This document shows positions 8,441 through 17,040 of a stretch of DNA of 64,000 nucleotides, piece by piece. The stretch's first letter is position 1, and each line of letters opens with the position of its first letter. The DNA is taken from NCBI GenBank assembly GCA_902826615.1, contig CADEFN010000005.1:248001-312000 (forward strand), read 5' to 3'. The notes beneath the pieces are model-generated. The model was given only the letters and a program-made list of their open reading frames with translations, made no database searches and had not been told where the DNA came from. This stretch comes from an uncultured Gemmatimonadota bacterium (GTDB taxonomy: Bacteria; Gemmatimonadota; Gemmatimonadetes; Gemmatimonadales; Gemmatimonadaceae). Position numbers and translations under genes: made by a program.

Positions 8441-10432
8441 CTACTGCTCGCCAGCGTTGGTGTGTGGCTTGGTGCTGGCCTGCAGGGCCACGGCGCGTCC
8501 CGAAGGAGCAACCCGCACGTACCCCTGCATCTCCTGGTGCAGCGCACTGCAGAAATCGGTGCAGTAGAACGGATAGACGCCGGGATACTTCGGCACCCAC
8601 TTCAGCGTCCGGGTCTGCCCCGGCATGATCAGCAACTCGGCGTCACTCCAGCTGCCCATGGCGGCGAAGCCGTGGGGTACGTCCCAGTCCTGCTCGAGGT
8701 TGGTGACGTGGAAGAGCACTGTGTCGCCCACCTGCACGCCGTCCACGTTGTCGGGGGCGAAGTGCGACCGGATGGCCGTCATCTTGATGTGCACCGTACG
8801 ACCGCTGCGTGACACACCCGTTTCCTTCTCGCTCCTGGTGACGTAGGGGTGTGTATTGTCGGCGAGTTTGTAGAACTTGAGCTGCTTGTCCTTGATGATC
8901 TTCGCGTCGATCGCCTGCGCATAGTGCGGCTCGCCGATCGTGGTGAAGTCGAGCAGGAGCTTCATCTTGTCGCCCGAGATGTCGTAGAGCTGCGCCGACT
9001 GCGAGAGCTCCGGACCCGTCGCCAGAAAACGGTCTTTCGTGATCTTGTTCATGGCGACGACGTATTTGCCATACGGCTTCTTGGTGTCGCCGCCGGGCAC
9101 CATGAGGTGACCAATGGAGTAGTACGTCGGCACGCGGTCTACCACCTTGAAGTCGCTGAAGCACCATTTCACGATTTCCGAGGTGATGAACACCGAGGTG
9201 TAGGCGCACCCCTTGTCGTCGAACTCGTTATGCAGGGGGCCAAGTCCCGGGTTCTGCACTTCACCCGCCATGACCTGGTCGTACTTGATGACCGGGATAC
9301 CGTCGACGTCCTTCTCGAAGGCCTTCGCCTCGATCGCCTTCATCATCTTCGAGAACGAGTGCACCGGGATCACGGTGGCCAGCTTGCCACCACCCACGAT
9401 GTATTCACCCGTCGGATCGATGTCGACCCCGTGCGGGGACTTGGGCGTCGGCAGGAAGTACACACTCCCCGGGCAATCCGTCGGCAGAATCACCGCGACC
9501 GACTTCTTCATTTCGGTGGTGGCCAGGTGCTTGTTGTCGTCGTAGACGTTGTGCGCGTAGTTGGCGGGCCACGTCTTCGACTTGCCACCGGCCTTGCACG
9601 CCTCGAGCGCTTTCCAGTTCACGGCGGCAATGAAGTCATAGTCATTCTTCGAGGCGTTCACTTCGAGTTTGGTGTACGCCTGCTCGGTGTTGTACGAGGT
9701 GAAGAACGCCCACCCGTGCGACGGGCCCTTGCCTGGCCGTCCCAGGTCGTAGTCGAACCCGGGCATCAGGAGCTGGAAGGCGATATCCATCTTCCCCGGC
9801 GCGTCGGCACGCACGAAGGAGATGGTGCCCTTGAACTCCTTTGCAAATTCCGAGATGGCTACATCCTTCTGGGGGATGGGCACCGAGAAGCGCGTGGCAC
9901 CGATCACGTACTCGGTGTTTTCGGTGACGAAGGGGGCGCCGTGATTGCCGCCGGTGTTCGGCACCTCGATCGTCTCGGTGGTTTCGAAACGCGTGAGGTC
10001 TACACGGGCAAAGCGAGGCGTGTTGTTGGCATTGATGAAGATCCAGCGCCCGTCGTGCATGCCGGCGGTCTGCGAGAGCGAGGGATGGTGGGTGTCGTCC
10101 CACGGGATCTCGCCAAACGAGGTGTTGAGCAGTGGCCGTGTTTCGGCGTTGTACCCATAACCGTTCTCCGCATTCTGCGAAAACACGGGGATCACCTTCA
10201 GGAGGCGCCCCGACGGGAGACCGTAGACGCCGATCTGGCCGGAAAAGCCGCCCGACATGAAGGCGTAGAACTCATCCTGGGTGCCAGGGGCAACGTAGAC
10301 GCGCGATGGGGCGTCGGTTGCGCCAATCATCGATGTGGCCTTGTTGGCCGGGCCACAGGCAAAGAGGTAGGCGGCCGTGGCGGCCAGGGCGATGCCCCCA
10401 GCCAGAAATCCGGAGCGACGTGGACGTGACAT
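8441..10432 (-). CDS. nosZ: Nitrous oxide reductase, clade II type
   Basis: 663 residues from the ATG at 10432, which has GAGGA 9 bases upstream. NosZ reduces N2O to N2 in the periplasm. The N-terminal beta-propeller carries the CuZ histidines (DDTHHPS near 115, NTGGNHGAPF near 163, GPLHNEFDDKG, GEPHYAQ). The C-terminal cupredoxin domain carries the CuA set: His587 in VPHGF and C624-x3-C628-x3-H632-x2-M635. The signal (SRPRRSGFLAGG) has paired arginines but the phenylalanine is one position off the Tat consensus, so Sec export, as in clade II enzymes, is likely. LFAC at 23-26 could be a lipobox. Cotranscribed with nosDFY and the cupredoxin. Confidence 0.95.
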   Translation of the reverse strand: MSRPRRSGFLAGGIALAATAAYLFACGPANKATSMIGATDAPSRVYVAPGTQDEFYAFMSGGFSGQIGVYGLPSGRLLKVIPVFSQNAENGYGYNAETRPLLNTSFGEIPWDDTHHPSLSQTAGMHDGRWIFINANNTPRFARVDLTRFETTETIEVPNTGGNHGAPFVTENTEYVIGATRFSVPIPQKDVAISEFAKEFKGTISFVRADAPGKMDIAFQLLMPGFDYDLGRPGKGPSHGWAFFTSYNTEQAYTKLEVNASKNDYDFIAAVNWKALEACKAGGKSKTWPANYAHNVYDDNKHLATTEMKKSVAVILPTDCPGSVYFLPTPKSPHGVDIDPTGEYIVGGGKLATVIPVHSFSKMMKAIEAKAFEKDVDGIPVIKYDQVMAGEVQNPGLGPLHNEFDDKGCAYTSVFITSEIVKWCFSDFKVVDRVPTYYSIGHLMVPGGDTKKPYGKYVVAMNKITKDRFLATGPELSQSAQLYDISGDKMKLLLDFTTIGEPHYAQAIDAKIIKDKQLKFYKLADNTHPYVTRSEKETGVSRSGRTVHIKMTAIRSHFAPDNVDGVQVGDTVLFHVTNLEQDWDVPHGFAAMGSWSDAELLIMPGQTRTLKWVPKYPGVYPFYCTDFCSALHQEMQGYVRVAPSGRAVALQASTKPHTNAGEQ

Positions 10433-10630
10433 GGATTTGATCCTCAGTGGAGCGGGCGTGACAGGGTGTCTGCACCAGCTACACAAAGGATCATTCCGCG
10501 TACCACTTTCGTCCGTGGGACATTTCCCGTATTACAGATACTCCATTCCGGAGCCCGTCAGTAAGGGAAGATCGGACGGCGATGACGGTACGGTCGGCTA
10601 CGTTGCGCCGAATCACTCACACGGCCCCCG
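10433..10630. promoter_or_regulatory. Divergent promoter region between nosZ and the Rrf2 regulator
   Basis: This 198-base gap must hold the promoters for both nosZ (minus) and the regulator gene (plus). It is more AT-rich than its surroundings around 10490-10550. I see no good match to an FNR box or to the long NsrR palindrome; the only symmetry noted is GGGA-N4-TCCC at about 10518. The inference that the Rrf2 protein binds here rests on the divergent layout, not on a recognised site. Confidence 0.5.
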
Positions 10631-11077
10631 ATGCACCTCACCCGCTTTACCGACAACGCGCTGCGATGCCTCATCTACCTGGGCTCCACGGAGGCCGGCA
10701 GCGCGACGGTCAGTGAGATCGCGTCCCGGATGGCGATGTCGGAGGATCATCTCACCAAGGTCGTGCAGCGCCTTGCCCAGCGCGGCTACCTGCAGACCAC
10801 CCGAGGTCGAAAAGGGGGCGTGCGCCTCGTCCGCCCGCCCGCAGAGGTCAATGTGGGAGCGGTCGTGCGCGACTGCGAAAGTGATATGGCCATTGTGCCC
10901 TGCTTCAGCGACGACGCGTCGTGTCCCATTTCGCCCGGGTGCGGACTCGCGAGCGCGCTAGACGACGCGTTAGGCGCGTTTCTCGCTGTACTCGACCGCC
11001 GGACCCTGGCAGACCTCCTCGTCAACCGCCACGAACTCTTCGCGCTCACCCGGGCACGCCAGCTGAGCGCGACATAG
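10631..11077 (+). CDS. nsrR: Rrf2-family regulator, NsrR-like
   Basis: 148 residues. The N-terminus MHLTRFTDNALRCLIYLG is the typical NsrR start, followed by a winged helix (VSEIASRMAMSEDHLTKVVQRL) and a wing with TRGRKGGVRL. Three cysteines, C91, C98 and C104, lie in the iron-sulfur loop region (PCFSDDASCPISPGCGL), as in NsrR, which binds an Fe-S cluster that reacts with NO. The tail (FLAVLDRRTLADLL) also fits. It is divergent from nosZ across 198 bases, so an NO-responsive control of the nos operon is the natural inference. IscR is a less likely alternative because cysteine spacing and tail fit NsrR. Confidence 0.82.
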   Translation: MHLTRFTDNALRCLIYLGSTEAGSATVSEIASRMAMSEDHLTKVVQRLAQRGYLQTTRGRKGGVRLVRPPAEVNVGAVVRDCESDMAIVPCFSDDASCPISPGCGLASALDDALGAFLAVLDRRTLADLLVNRHELFALTRARQLSAT

Positions 11078-11126
11078 GCCGTGGGTCCGCGCGGCGGGTT
11101 CTCTCCGCACGCCGTAGATTCCGCGC

Positions 11127-11648
11127 ATGACAACCCGACCCGGCTTGCCTTTCACCGGCCGTCTTCCGCGGCTGGCGCTGGCTCTCACGTTTGCCCTGCT
11201 ACCCGGCATCGCCACAGCGCAGGCCACCGTGTTGCGGATCGACACCGGACGCGGTCGCCCTGTTGAGCTTGCCGATCGCGACCTCCGCGCACTCGTGCAG
11301 GACACCGTGAGCATGGCGCACGCCGGCAAGCCTCCGGTCCGCTACCGCGCTGTGCTGCTCACTGACGTGCTGGCGCGAGCCGGCCGCCCCGTCGACTCGC
11401 TCAGAGCGGGCAAGATCGGCTGGGGTGTTCTGGCAACCGCGAGGGATGGCTACGTCGCGTTCTTTTCTGCCGCGGAACTCGACCCGAAGCTCGGACCCAC
11501 CCGTGTCTGGCTGGCCTTTGAGGCCGACGGCAAGGCGCTCCCCGCCGACGATGGGCCGTGGCGCCTTGTCGTACCTACCGACCAGAAGATGGCTCGCTCG
11601 GCCCGTCAGGTCGTGAGTATTCGCGTGGTCGCGATTCCCGGGAGCTGA
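11127..11648 (+). CDS. Secreted molybdopterin-oxidoreductase-domain-like small protein
   Basis: 173 residues with a signal peptide ending near IATAQA. The body resembles the non-catalytic part of the sulfite oxidase-type molybdopterin-binding fold: YRAVLLTDVLARAG, then GYVAFFSAAELDP, and PWRLVVPTDQKMARSARQVVSIRV near the end. Known small members of this group lack the cofactor-binding Cys; none is present here. The role is unknown. It is 49 bases downstream of the Rrf2 gene on the same strand, so joint transcription is possible, and it converges on the next gene with an 11-base gap. Confidence 0.68.
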   Translation: MTTRPGLPFTGRLPRLALALTFALLPGIATAQATVLRIDTGRGRPVELADRDLRALVQDTVSMAHAGKPPVRYRAVLLTDVLARAGRPVDSLRAGKIGWGVLATARDGYVAFFSAAELDPKLGPTRVWLAFEADGKALPADDGPWRLVVPTDQKMARSARQVVSIRVVAIPGS

Positions 11649-11658
11649 TCCGTCCAGG

Positions 11659-12666
11659 TTATTGATACTGGATGTAAACGGGCTTCGGTTCGAGGGCGAG
11701 CACATCGGCGGGCTGCATGAGACGCCAGCCGCTTTTCTTCGTGTCGTTCTTGTAGAAGATCTTGAACCCCGTGAACTGCACCGGCTCGCTATAGACGTAA
11801 TTCACGTAACTCCCCTTCTTGAGCTCCGGGTTGCCCCAGCCATCCATCTGGATCACGATCTGCACGCGCGGGTCAAGCTTGATGTTCTTGTAGTTGGTCA
11901 GCATCGGCCGCGTAAACCGGTGCACGACCAGCACCTTCGGCGGAATCTTGTATTTGTCAACGATCTCCTGCAGCCACTCGCTGGCGTAGTTGATATCCTT
12001 TGCGTCCATCGTCCCGATGCGTTTGCCAGGGGCATGGCCCGTCTTCATGGAGAACTCGGGGTCGATGCCGAGGTGTACGTTCGGCCGGCTGAGGAAGGGC
12101 TCGAGGCGCGGGAGTTCAGCTCTGAGGTTGCTCTTGCCCACCTGCACGTCGAGAAAGAGCAGCGCATTCCGGCGCTGTGCCCAGCCCGCGACTCTCTCGA
12201 CCAGTGAGTCTTTCATGCGGGCCCGCCACATGCCGTCCGGGCCGGCGGAACCCTGGGCCACCGTCACAATCAGGTGCAGCGCAGGAATGGCGGGAACGGC
12301 GCTGTCGGCCTTTGTCCACTTGTCCACCTCGCGATCGAGCCGCTTGAGCATCTCGTCAGGCGGAATTTCGCCGAGGATGCCCATGCGCTTGGACAGCGGA
12401 TTGCCGTAGTACGCGATAATCCGCTTGTTGGGGAGAACCGATCCGGGCAGCAGCTCCGGTCCCTTTACCGGCCACACCGGTTTGGGCGCACGAGGTCTGG
12501 CACTGTCAGTGCCCTGCTGAGGTTTCTTCGCGGCAGGTTTGGCGGTGGAACGTCGCGCCTTGGTCGCAGTGCGGGACTTGCTCTTGCTCGCCGGCTGCGC
12601 GTCGGCGGTGGAGAGCAGAAGGGCAGCGCCGAGGAGGAGGAGGGTTGGTCGAAAACGCACGAGCAC
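11659..12666 (-). CDS. Secreted protein of unknown function, TIM-barrel-like
   Basis: 335 residues from a GTG at 12666 (or the second GTG at 12660). The longer open frame upstream is antisense to the divergent hydrolase gene and is rejected. A signal peptide (LLLLGAALLLSTADA) is followed by a basic, Lys/Arg/Ala-rich linker of about 40 residues. The folded part has alternating beta strands such as RIIAYYGNP, LHLIVTVAQG, ALLFLDVQVG, VHLGIDPEFSM and VLVVHRF, a pattern suggesting a TIM barrel related to glycosidase-like domains. HLGIDPEF is the most conserved-looking motif. No catalytic assignment is justified. Confidence 0.65.
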   Translation of the reverse strand: MLVRFRPTLLLLGAALLLSTADAQPASKSKSRTATKARRSTAKPAAKKPQQGTDSARPRAPKPVWPVKGPELLPGSVLPNKRIIAYYGNPLSKRMGILGEIPPDEMLKRLDREVDKWTKADSAVPAIPALHLIVTVAQGSAGPDGMWRARMKDSLVERVAGWAQRRNALLFLDVQVGKSNLRAELPRLEPFLSRPNVHLGIDPEFSMKTGHAPGKRIGTMDAKDINYASEWLQEIVDKYKIPPKVLVVHRFTRPMLTNYKNIKLDPRVQIVIQMDGWGNPELKKGSYVNYVYSEPVQFTGFKIFYKNDTKKSGWRLMQPADVLALEPKPVYIQYQ

Positions 12667-12786
12667 GCCTGGGTCTCTGTTGATTTGATGAGTAGAAGGG
12701 CAACCTAACGGGTCGGGGTCCGCTGAAAGAGACTCTTGCGCCGGCCCCGTCCCACACAGAACCTCCCGCGTCCCCAAAATCCCCCA

Positions 12787-13830
12787 ATGCGCCTCAGCTT
12801 CGCCCTTCTCCTGCTCCCCGCTCTCGCCGGCGCCCAAGGGCGTCAGGGAGACTTCACGCTCCCGAGCTACACCTTTGCCGACGGCAAGGCGCTCCAGAAC
12901 GTGCGGCTTCATTTCACCACCCTTGGCACGCCGAGGAAGGACGCCAGCGGGCGCACGAGCAACGCTGTTCTGGTATTGCACGGCACCGGGGGAACGGGCT
13001 CGGGGTTTCTCGGGGCCGGCTTCGCCGGAGAGCTGTTCGGCCCCGGCAAGCTGCTCGATACGGCTCGCTACCTCATCGTGCTGCCGGACAACATCGGTCA
13101 TGGGAAGTCGAGCAAGCCCAGCGATGGACTGCGCCAACAGTTCCCCCGGTATGGCTACACCGACATGGTGAACCTGCAGCACGCCCTGCTCACGAAGGGT
13201 CTTGGTGTCGATCACCTGCGGCTGGTGATGGGCACCTCGATGGGGTGCATGCACGCCTGGGTGTGGGGCACAAACTACCCATCGTTTGCCGACGGTCTTG
13301 TCCCGCTGGCCTGTGCCCCGACGCAGATCGCCGGGCGCAACCGGATGCTGCGCACCATGATCCGCGATTTCGTCATCGAAGACCCCGAGTTCAGGAATGG
13401 CGAGTACACGGGACCCACCCGCGGGCTGCGAGCCGCACAGGGGATGCTCTTCATGATGACGTCAGCACCAATGGTGCAGCATCGTCAGGCGCCCACGCGT
13501 GATGCGGCCGATTCGGTGATCCGGGCATACATCGAGTCACGCACCCGCGCCACCGATGCCAACGACATGCTCTATCAGTTCGACTCCAGTCGGGACTACG
13601 ACCCCTCGCCGCATCTCGAGCGGGTGACGGCACCCGTCCTTGCCATCAACTCGGCGGACGATCTGGTCAATCCTCCCGAGCTGGGGCTCATGGAGCGCCT
13701 CATGCCCCGGGTGAAAAACGGGAAGTACATACTGATTCCCACGAGTGAACGGACGCGTGGGCATGGGACGCATTCACTGCCGGTGGTCTGGGGGACGTAC
13801 CTCGCCGAGTTCGTGAAATCTTTGCCGTAG
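12787..13830 (+). CDS. Secreted alpha/beta hydrolase of the homoserine acetyltransferase (MetX) family
   Basis: 347 residues from the ATG at 12787, chosen because it opens directly into a signal peptide (LSFALLLLPALAGA); an upstream in-frame ATG at 12736 adds 17 Pro-rich residues. The fold shows LVLHGTGGTGSGF (oxyanion region), the nucleophile elbow GTSMGCM, the Asp in NSADDLVNPPE and the His in GHGTHS. Sequence layout is that of MetX/homoserine O-acetyltransferase, but true MetX is cytoplasmic; export suggests another ester or acyl substrate. A hairpin at 13865-13894 probably ends the transcript. Confidence 0.8.
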   Translation: MRLSFALLLLPALAGAQGRQGDFTLPSYTFADGKALQNVRLHFTTLGTPRKDASGRTSNAVLVLHGTGGTGSGFLGAGFAGELFGPGKLLDTARYLIVLPDNIGHGKSSKPSDGLRQQFPRYGYTDMVNLQHALLTKGLGVDHLRLVMGTSMGCMHAWVWGTNYPSFADGLVPLACAPTQIAGRNRMLRTMIRDFVIEDPEFRNGEYTGPTRGLRAAQGMLFMMTSAPMVQHRQAPTRDAADSVIRAYIESRTRATDANDMLYQFDSSRDYDPSPHLERVTAPVLAINSADDLVNPPELGLMERLMPRVKNGKYILIPTSERTRGHGTHSLPVVWGTYLAEFVKSLP

Positions 13831-13864
13831 GAAATTCCGTCCCGGATCACGTCCTGCCGTACAT

Positions 13865-13894
13865 CATCCCTCGCCACCGGTGGGTGGGGGGATG
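13865..13894 (+). terminator. Stem-loop after the MetX-like gene
   Basis: CATCCC and GGGATG form the outer stem and CCACC/GGTGG the inner stem, 35 bases after the stop codon. There is no T-run after it, so it may be a stop for transcription only in the broad sense, or a 3' end stabiliser. Confidence 0.45.
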
Positions 13895-13934
13895 GTCGGT
13901 CGCACTCGACCTCACTACGCTTGATGCAACCAAT

Positions 13935-13958
13935 CCATGTGACTTCTGCGTTACATGG
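13935..13958. promoter_or_regulatory. Imperfect inverted repeat upstream of the SusC gene
   Basis: CCATGTGAC and GTTACATGG are 9-base arms (8 of 9 complementary) separated by 6 bases, ending 28 bases before the SusC start. Position and symmetry suggest an operator or a leader hairpin controlling the uptake operon. No regulator is next to it. Confidence 0.35.
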
Positions 13959-13986
13959 CTGACCCGTTTTTCGGAGCCACCTTCTG

Positions 13987-16900
13987 ATGATCCCACGATT
14001 CGTCATCTCGCGGATCCTCGGCCTGGCGCTGGCACTCCCTGCGCTCTCCACTGACGCCGTTGCACAGGGCGCCGTGGGGACAATTCAAGGTCGAGTGACC
14101 GACGCCGGCTCAGGCCGCCCCCTTCCCGACGTCACCATCCTGGTCGCCGATACGCGCCTTGGCGCGATCACGAATGCACAGGGCGAGTACAGCATTCCAC
14201 AGGTGCCGATTGGTTCTCGAACCGTCACGGCGCGCAGACTCGGCTTCCAGCCCGGGACGCGCACGGTGGTGGTCGCGCCCGCCGGTACGGTGCGCGCCGA
14301 GTTCGCGCTGGAAGTGAGTGCGCTCAACCTGAGTGAGGTGGTGGTCACCGGCTCGGCCGCACCGACCGAGAAGCGCAAAGTCGGGACGAGCGTTGCATCG
14401 CTCGACTCGACCATCATCGGACGTGCGCAGGCTGTAACGGTTGATCAGGCGTTGCAGGGCAAGGTGCCGGGCGCGCAGATCACGCAGAACTCCGGTGGTC
14501 CCGGTGGCGGTGGCATCTCGGTGCGTTTGCGCGGAACCAACTCCTTCATCTCCGGTTCCGACCCGCTCTACATCGTTGATGGTGTCATCATCGACAATGG
14601 TTCGGGGCAGCTCGCCGACCTGGGCGGGCGCTCCAATCCGCAGAATCGTCTGGCCGATCTCAACCCGGCCGATATCGACCGCGTCGAGATCATTCGTGGC
14701 GCTGCTGCGGCCGCCTTGTATGGCTCACGCGCCAACAATGGTGTGGTGCAGATCTTCACCAAGCGCGGCAACATCGGCAAGCCGCGTTTTTCGCTGAACG
14801 TCCGGGGTACGTCGAACGAGCTGCGTGAACAGCAGCCCTTCAATCTCTATCCCTTCGACGCCGCCGGACTTCCCATTCAGCGCTTCAACTACCAGGACGA
14901 CATCTTCCAGCGCGCCTTTGGCAGCGACGTCAACCTGACGGTGGAGGGCGGCAACGATCAGACCCGCTACTACATCAGCGGGAACAGCGCCATGGAAGAC
15001 GGCATTCTGCGCTCCACCTCGTCGCGCCGCGCCGGCGGACGGGTGAACCTGCAGCAGCAACTGAGCTCCAAGCTCATCGGCAACGTCACGGCCAACTTCG
15101 TCAACACGGCCAATGAGTTCCAGGCGTTTGGCGAACAGAACGACTACGGCATCATGGGGTCGCTCTTCTTCGCGCCGACGAATGTCGACTTCCGTCCCGT
15201 CAACGGCATCTATCCGTTGCCGCCTTCGTTAGGCACCAACCCGCTGCTGGCCATCGATCGGATCCGCAATCCGCAGAACATCGATCGCTTCATCGGCTCG
15301 ACCAAGCTGACGTTCACTCCGTTCAGCAACCTCCTGCTCGACTACACGCTGGGAATCGACAACACCGGATTCGAGCAGCGGCAGTTTGTGCCACGCAACG
15401 CGGTGCTGGGCACGGCGCCACTGTCCACGGGGCGTGCACAGTCGGTGTATCAGGGCACACGGGTGATCAACCAGGACGGCATTGCGGCCTACACCTGGAA
15501 GCCGGTCGGGCCGTTCCAGATGCGCACGACGGGCGGCTTCAACTTCACCTCGCAGAAGGTGAAGATCACCAACGCCGTCGCCAACGGCCTCGCGCCTGTG
15601 GGTGAGCTGGTGAGTGCGGGCTCCGTGTTTGCTGCCGGCCAGACCGAGGTAGAGCTGCGGACCCTGGGCTTCTACGGCCAGCAGGAACTGGAGTGGAACG
15701 ATCGCCTCTTCCTGAATGGCGCCGTGCGGTACGACGCCTCGTCGACGTTTGCGCCATCGGAACGGTGGCAGGCCTTCCCCAAACTTTCCGCCGCATTTGT
15801 GGTGATCCCCAATCAGTCCGGGACCCTCAACAATCTGCGGGTGCGCGCCGCGTTAGGCTGGGCGGGGTCGCAGCCCGGCGTGGTCAACGCCTATTCGCAA
15901 TACGTCACCTTTGCCCAGCTGCCCTTTGCGGGACGACCGGGCTTTGTGAACGATGTCACCTTCGGTAACCCCGACCTGCGCAACGAGCGCGCGCGGGAGT
16001 GGGAGCTGGGCGCCGAAATGGGTCTCCTCAACGGCCGGGTGGGCGCCGAGGTGACCTACTACGATCGTTTGGTCTCCGACCTGCTGTTCTTCCGTCCACT
16101 GGCCACCAGCACCGGATTCTCGCGCCAGTTCTTCCCGATCGGCACGATGTCCAACAAGGGCTTCGAGGTGATGCTGCGGACCACCAACGTCGACCGCCCG
16201 AATCTGCAATGGGCGTCGACCTTCACCTATGCCCGCAACCGCAACCTGGTCGAGAGCCTGGCCATCCAGGACTTCCAGTCGGCGGGTGGGTACCCCAACC
16301 GTATCCGCACCGGGGAACCGGCCGGTGTGTTCTACGGCTCGTACGCGGCGCGCAACTGTGTCACGGGGGCATTGCTGGTCGATTCGTTAGGCCGGTATCG
16401 CCGCAGCAACCAGACGGTGGATCTGGGCACGGCCGCGCAGCGCCGCGCGATCTCCGGCGGTACCTGCAACGATTCGCTCAACGCGGTGATCGGCGACCCG
16501 AATCCGGATTTCCTGGCGTCGATGCTCAACGAACTCACGATCTTCAAGAAGCTGCGCGTGCGGGCGCTCTTTGACGGCGTGTTCGGCAACGACATCATGA
16601 ACCTGTCGACCCGCGCGCAGAACGCCGGTATCGCCAGCAACTCCAAGGAGTTCGAGCGCGAGCTGCTGCCGTATGGCGACCCGCGCAAACTCCCGCCCGG
16701 CTTCAACGCACGTACGCAAGGCATTTTCCAGTACTGGATCGAGGACGGCACCTTCATCAAGCTGCGCGAGCTGTCGGCGAGCTACACCCTCGACTGGGCA
16801 CCGGTGAAGCGGTTCTTCCGTGATGGCGTTGATCTCACGCTGTCGGGTCGCAACCTGGTGGTCTGGACCGACTACTCGGGCTTCGATCCGGAAATCAATC

Positions 16901-17022
16901 TCTTCGGCACCAACTCCGGTGGTGTCGGTTCGGCGCAGACCACGGCAGCTGACCGTGGCTTTGACTTCGGTGGTTACCCCATTCCGCGCGTGTGGTCGAT
17001 CAGTGCGCGTATCTCGTATTGA
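13987..17022 (+). CDS. SusC/RagA-type TonB-linked outer membrane receptor
   Basis: 1011 residues. Signal peptide to about residue 27, then a carboxypeptidase-regulatory-like domain (VGTIQGRVTDAGSGRPLPDV, about 30-115), the plug (VTVDQALQGKVPGAQI, RLRGTNSFISGSDPLYIVDG, VEIIRGAAAAALYGSRANNGV, about 130-260) and a long beta-barrel to the C-terminal strand ending in Tyr (WSISARISY). SusC proteins bring bulky substrates through the outer membrane using TonB energy, with the SusD lipoprotein as lid. The substrate cannot be deduced because no degradative enzyme gene is linked. It is the first gene of a SusC-SusD-DUF4397 operon. Confidence 0.93.
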   Translation: MIPRFVISRILGLALALPALSTDAVAQGAVGTIQGRVTDAGSGRPLPDVTILVADTRLGAITNAQGEYSIPQVPIGSRTVTARRLGFQPGTRTVVVAPAGTVRAEFALEVSALNLSEVVVTGSAAPTEKRKVGTSVASLDSTIIGRAQAVTVDQALQGKVPGAQITQNSGGPGGGGISVRLRGTNSFISGSDPLYIVDGVIIDNGSGQLADLGGRSNPQNRLADLNPADIDRVEIIRGAAAAALYGSRANNGVVQIFTKRGNIGKPRFSLNVRGTSNELREQQPFNLYPFDAAGLPIQRFNYQDDIFQRAFGSDVNLTVEGGNDQTRYYISGNSAMEDGILRSTSSRRAGGRVNLQQQLSSKLIGNVTANFVNTANEFQAFGEQNDYGIMGSLFFAPTNVDFRPVNGIYPLPPSLGTNPLLAIDRIRNPQNIDRFIGSTKLTFTPFSNLLLDYTLGIDNTGFEQRQFVPRNAVLGTAPLSTGRAQSVYQGTRVINQDGIAAYTWKPVGPFQMRTTGGFNFTSQKVKITNAVANGLAPVGELVSAGSVFAAGQTEVELRTLGFYGQQELEWNDRLFLNGAVRYDASSTFAPSERWQAFPKLSAAFVVIPNQSGTLNNLRVRAALGWAGSQPGVVNAYSQYVTFAQLPFAGRPGFVNDVTFGNPDLRNERAREWELGAEMGLLNGRVGAEVTYYDRLVSDLLFFRPLATSTGFSRQFFPIGTMSNKGFEVMLRTTNVDRPNLQWASTFTYARNRNLVESLAIQDFQSAGGYPNRIRTGEPAGVFYGSYAARNCVTGALLVDSLGRYRRSNQTVDLGTAAQRRAISGGTCNDSLNAVIGDPNPDFLASMLNELTIFKKLRVRALFDGVFGNDIMNLSTRAQNAGIASNSKEFERELLPYGDPRKLPPGFNARTQGIFQYWIEDGTFIKLRELSASYTLDWAPVKRFFRDGVDLTLSGRNLVVWTDYSGFDPEINLFGTNSGGVGSAQTTAADRGFDFGGYPIPRVWSISARISY

Positions 17023-17040
17023 GCGCGGAGACCAACTGAC

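Noticed and set aside
8849-10429. 526-codon open frame on the plus strand opposite nosZ
   Set aside because: It is a shadow of nosZ caused by high GC; the protein is Arg/His/Asp-rich without domain pattern, whereas nosZ has all copper motifs.
10433-10630. FNR or NsrR box upstream of nosZ
   Set aside because: No segment matches TTGAT-N4-ATCAA or the NsrR palindrome well enough to claim a site.
12667-13254. N-terminal extension of the secreted TIM-barrel-like protein
   Set aside because: Antisense to the MetX-like gene; a signal peptide begins at the GTG at 12666.
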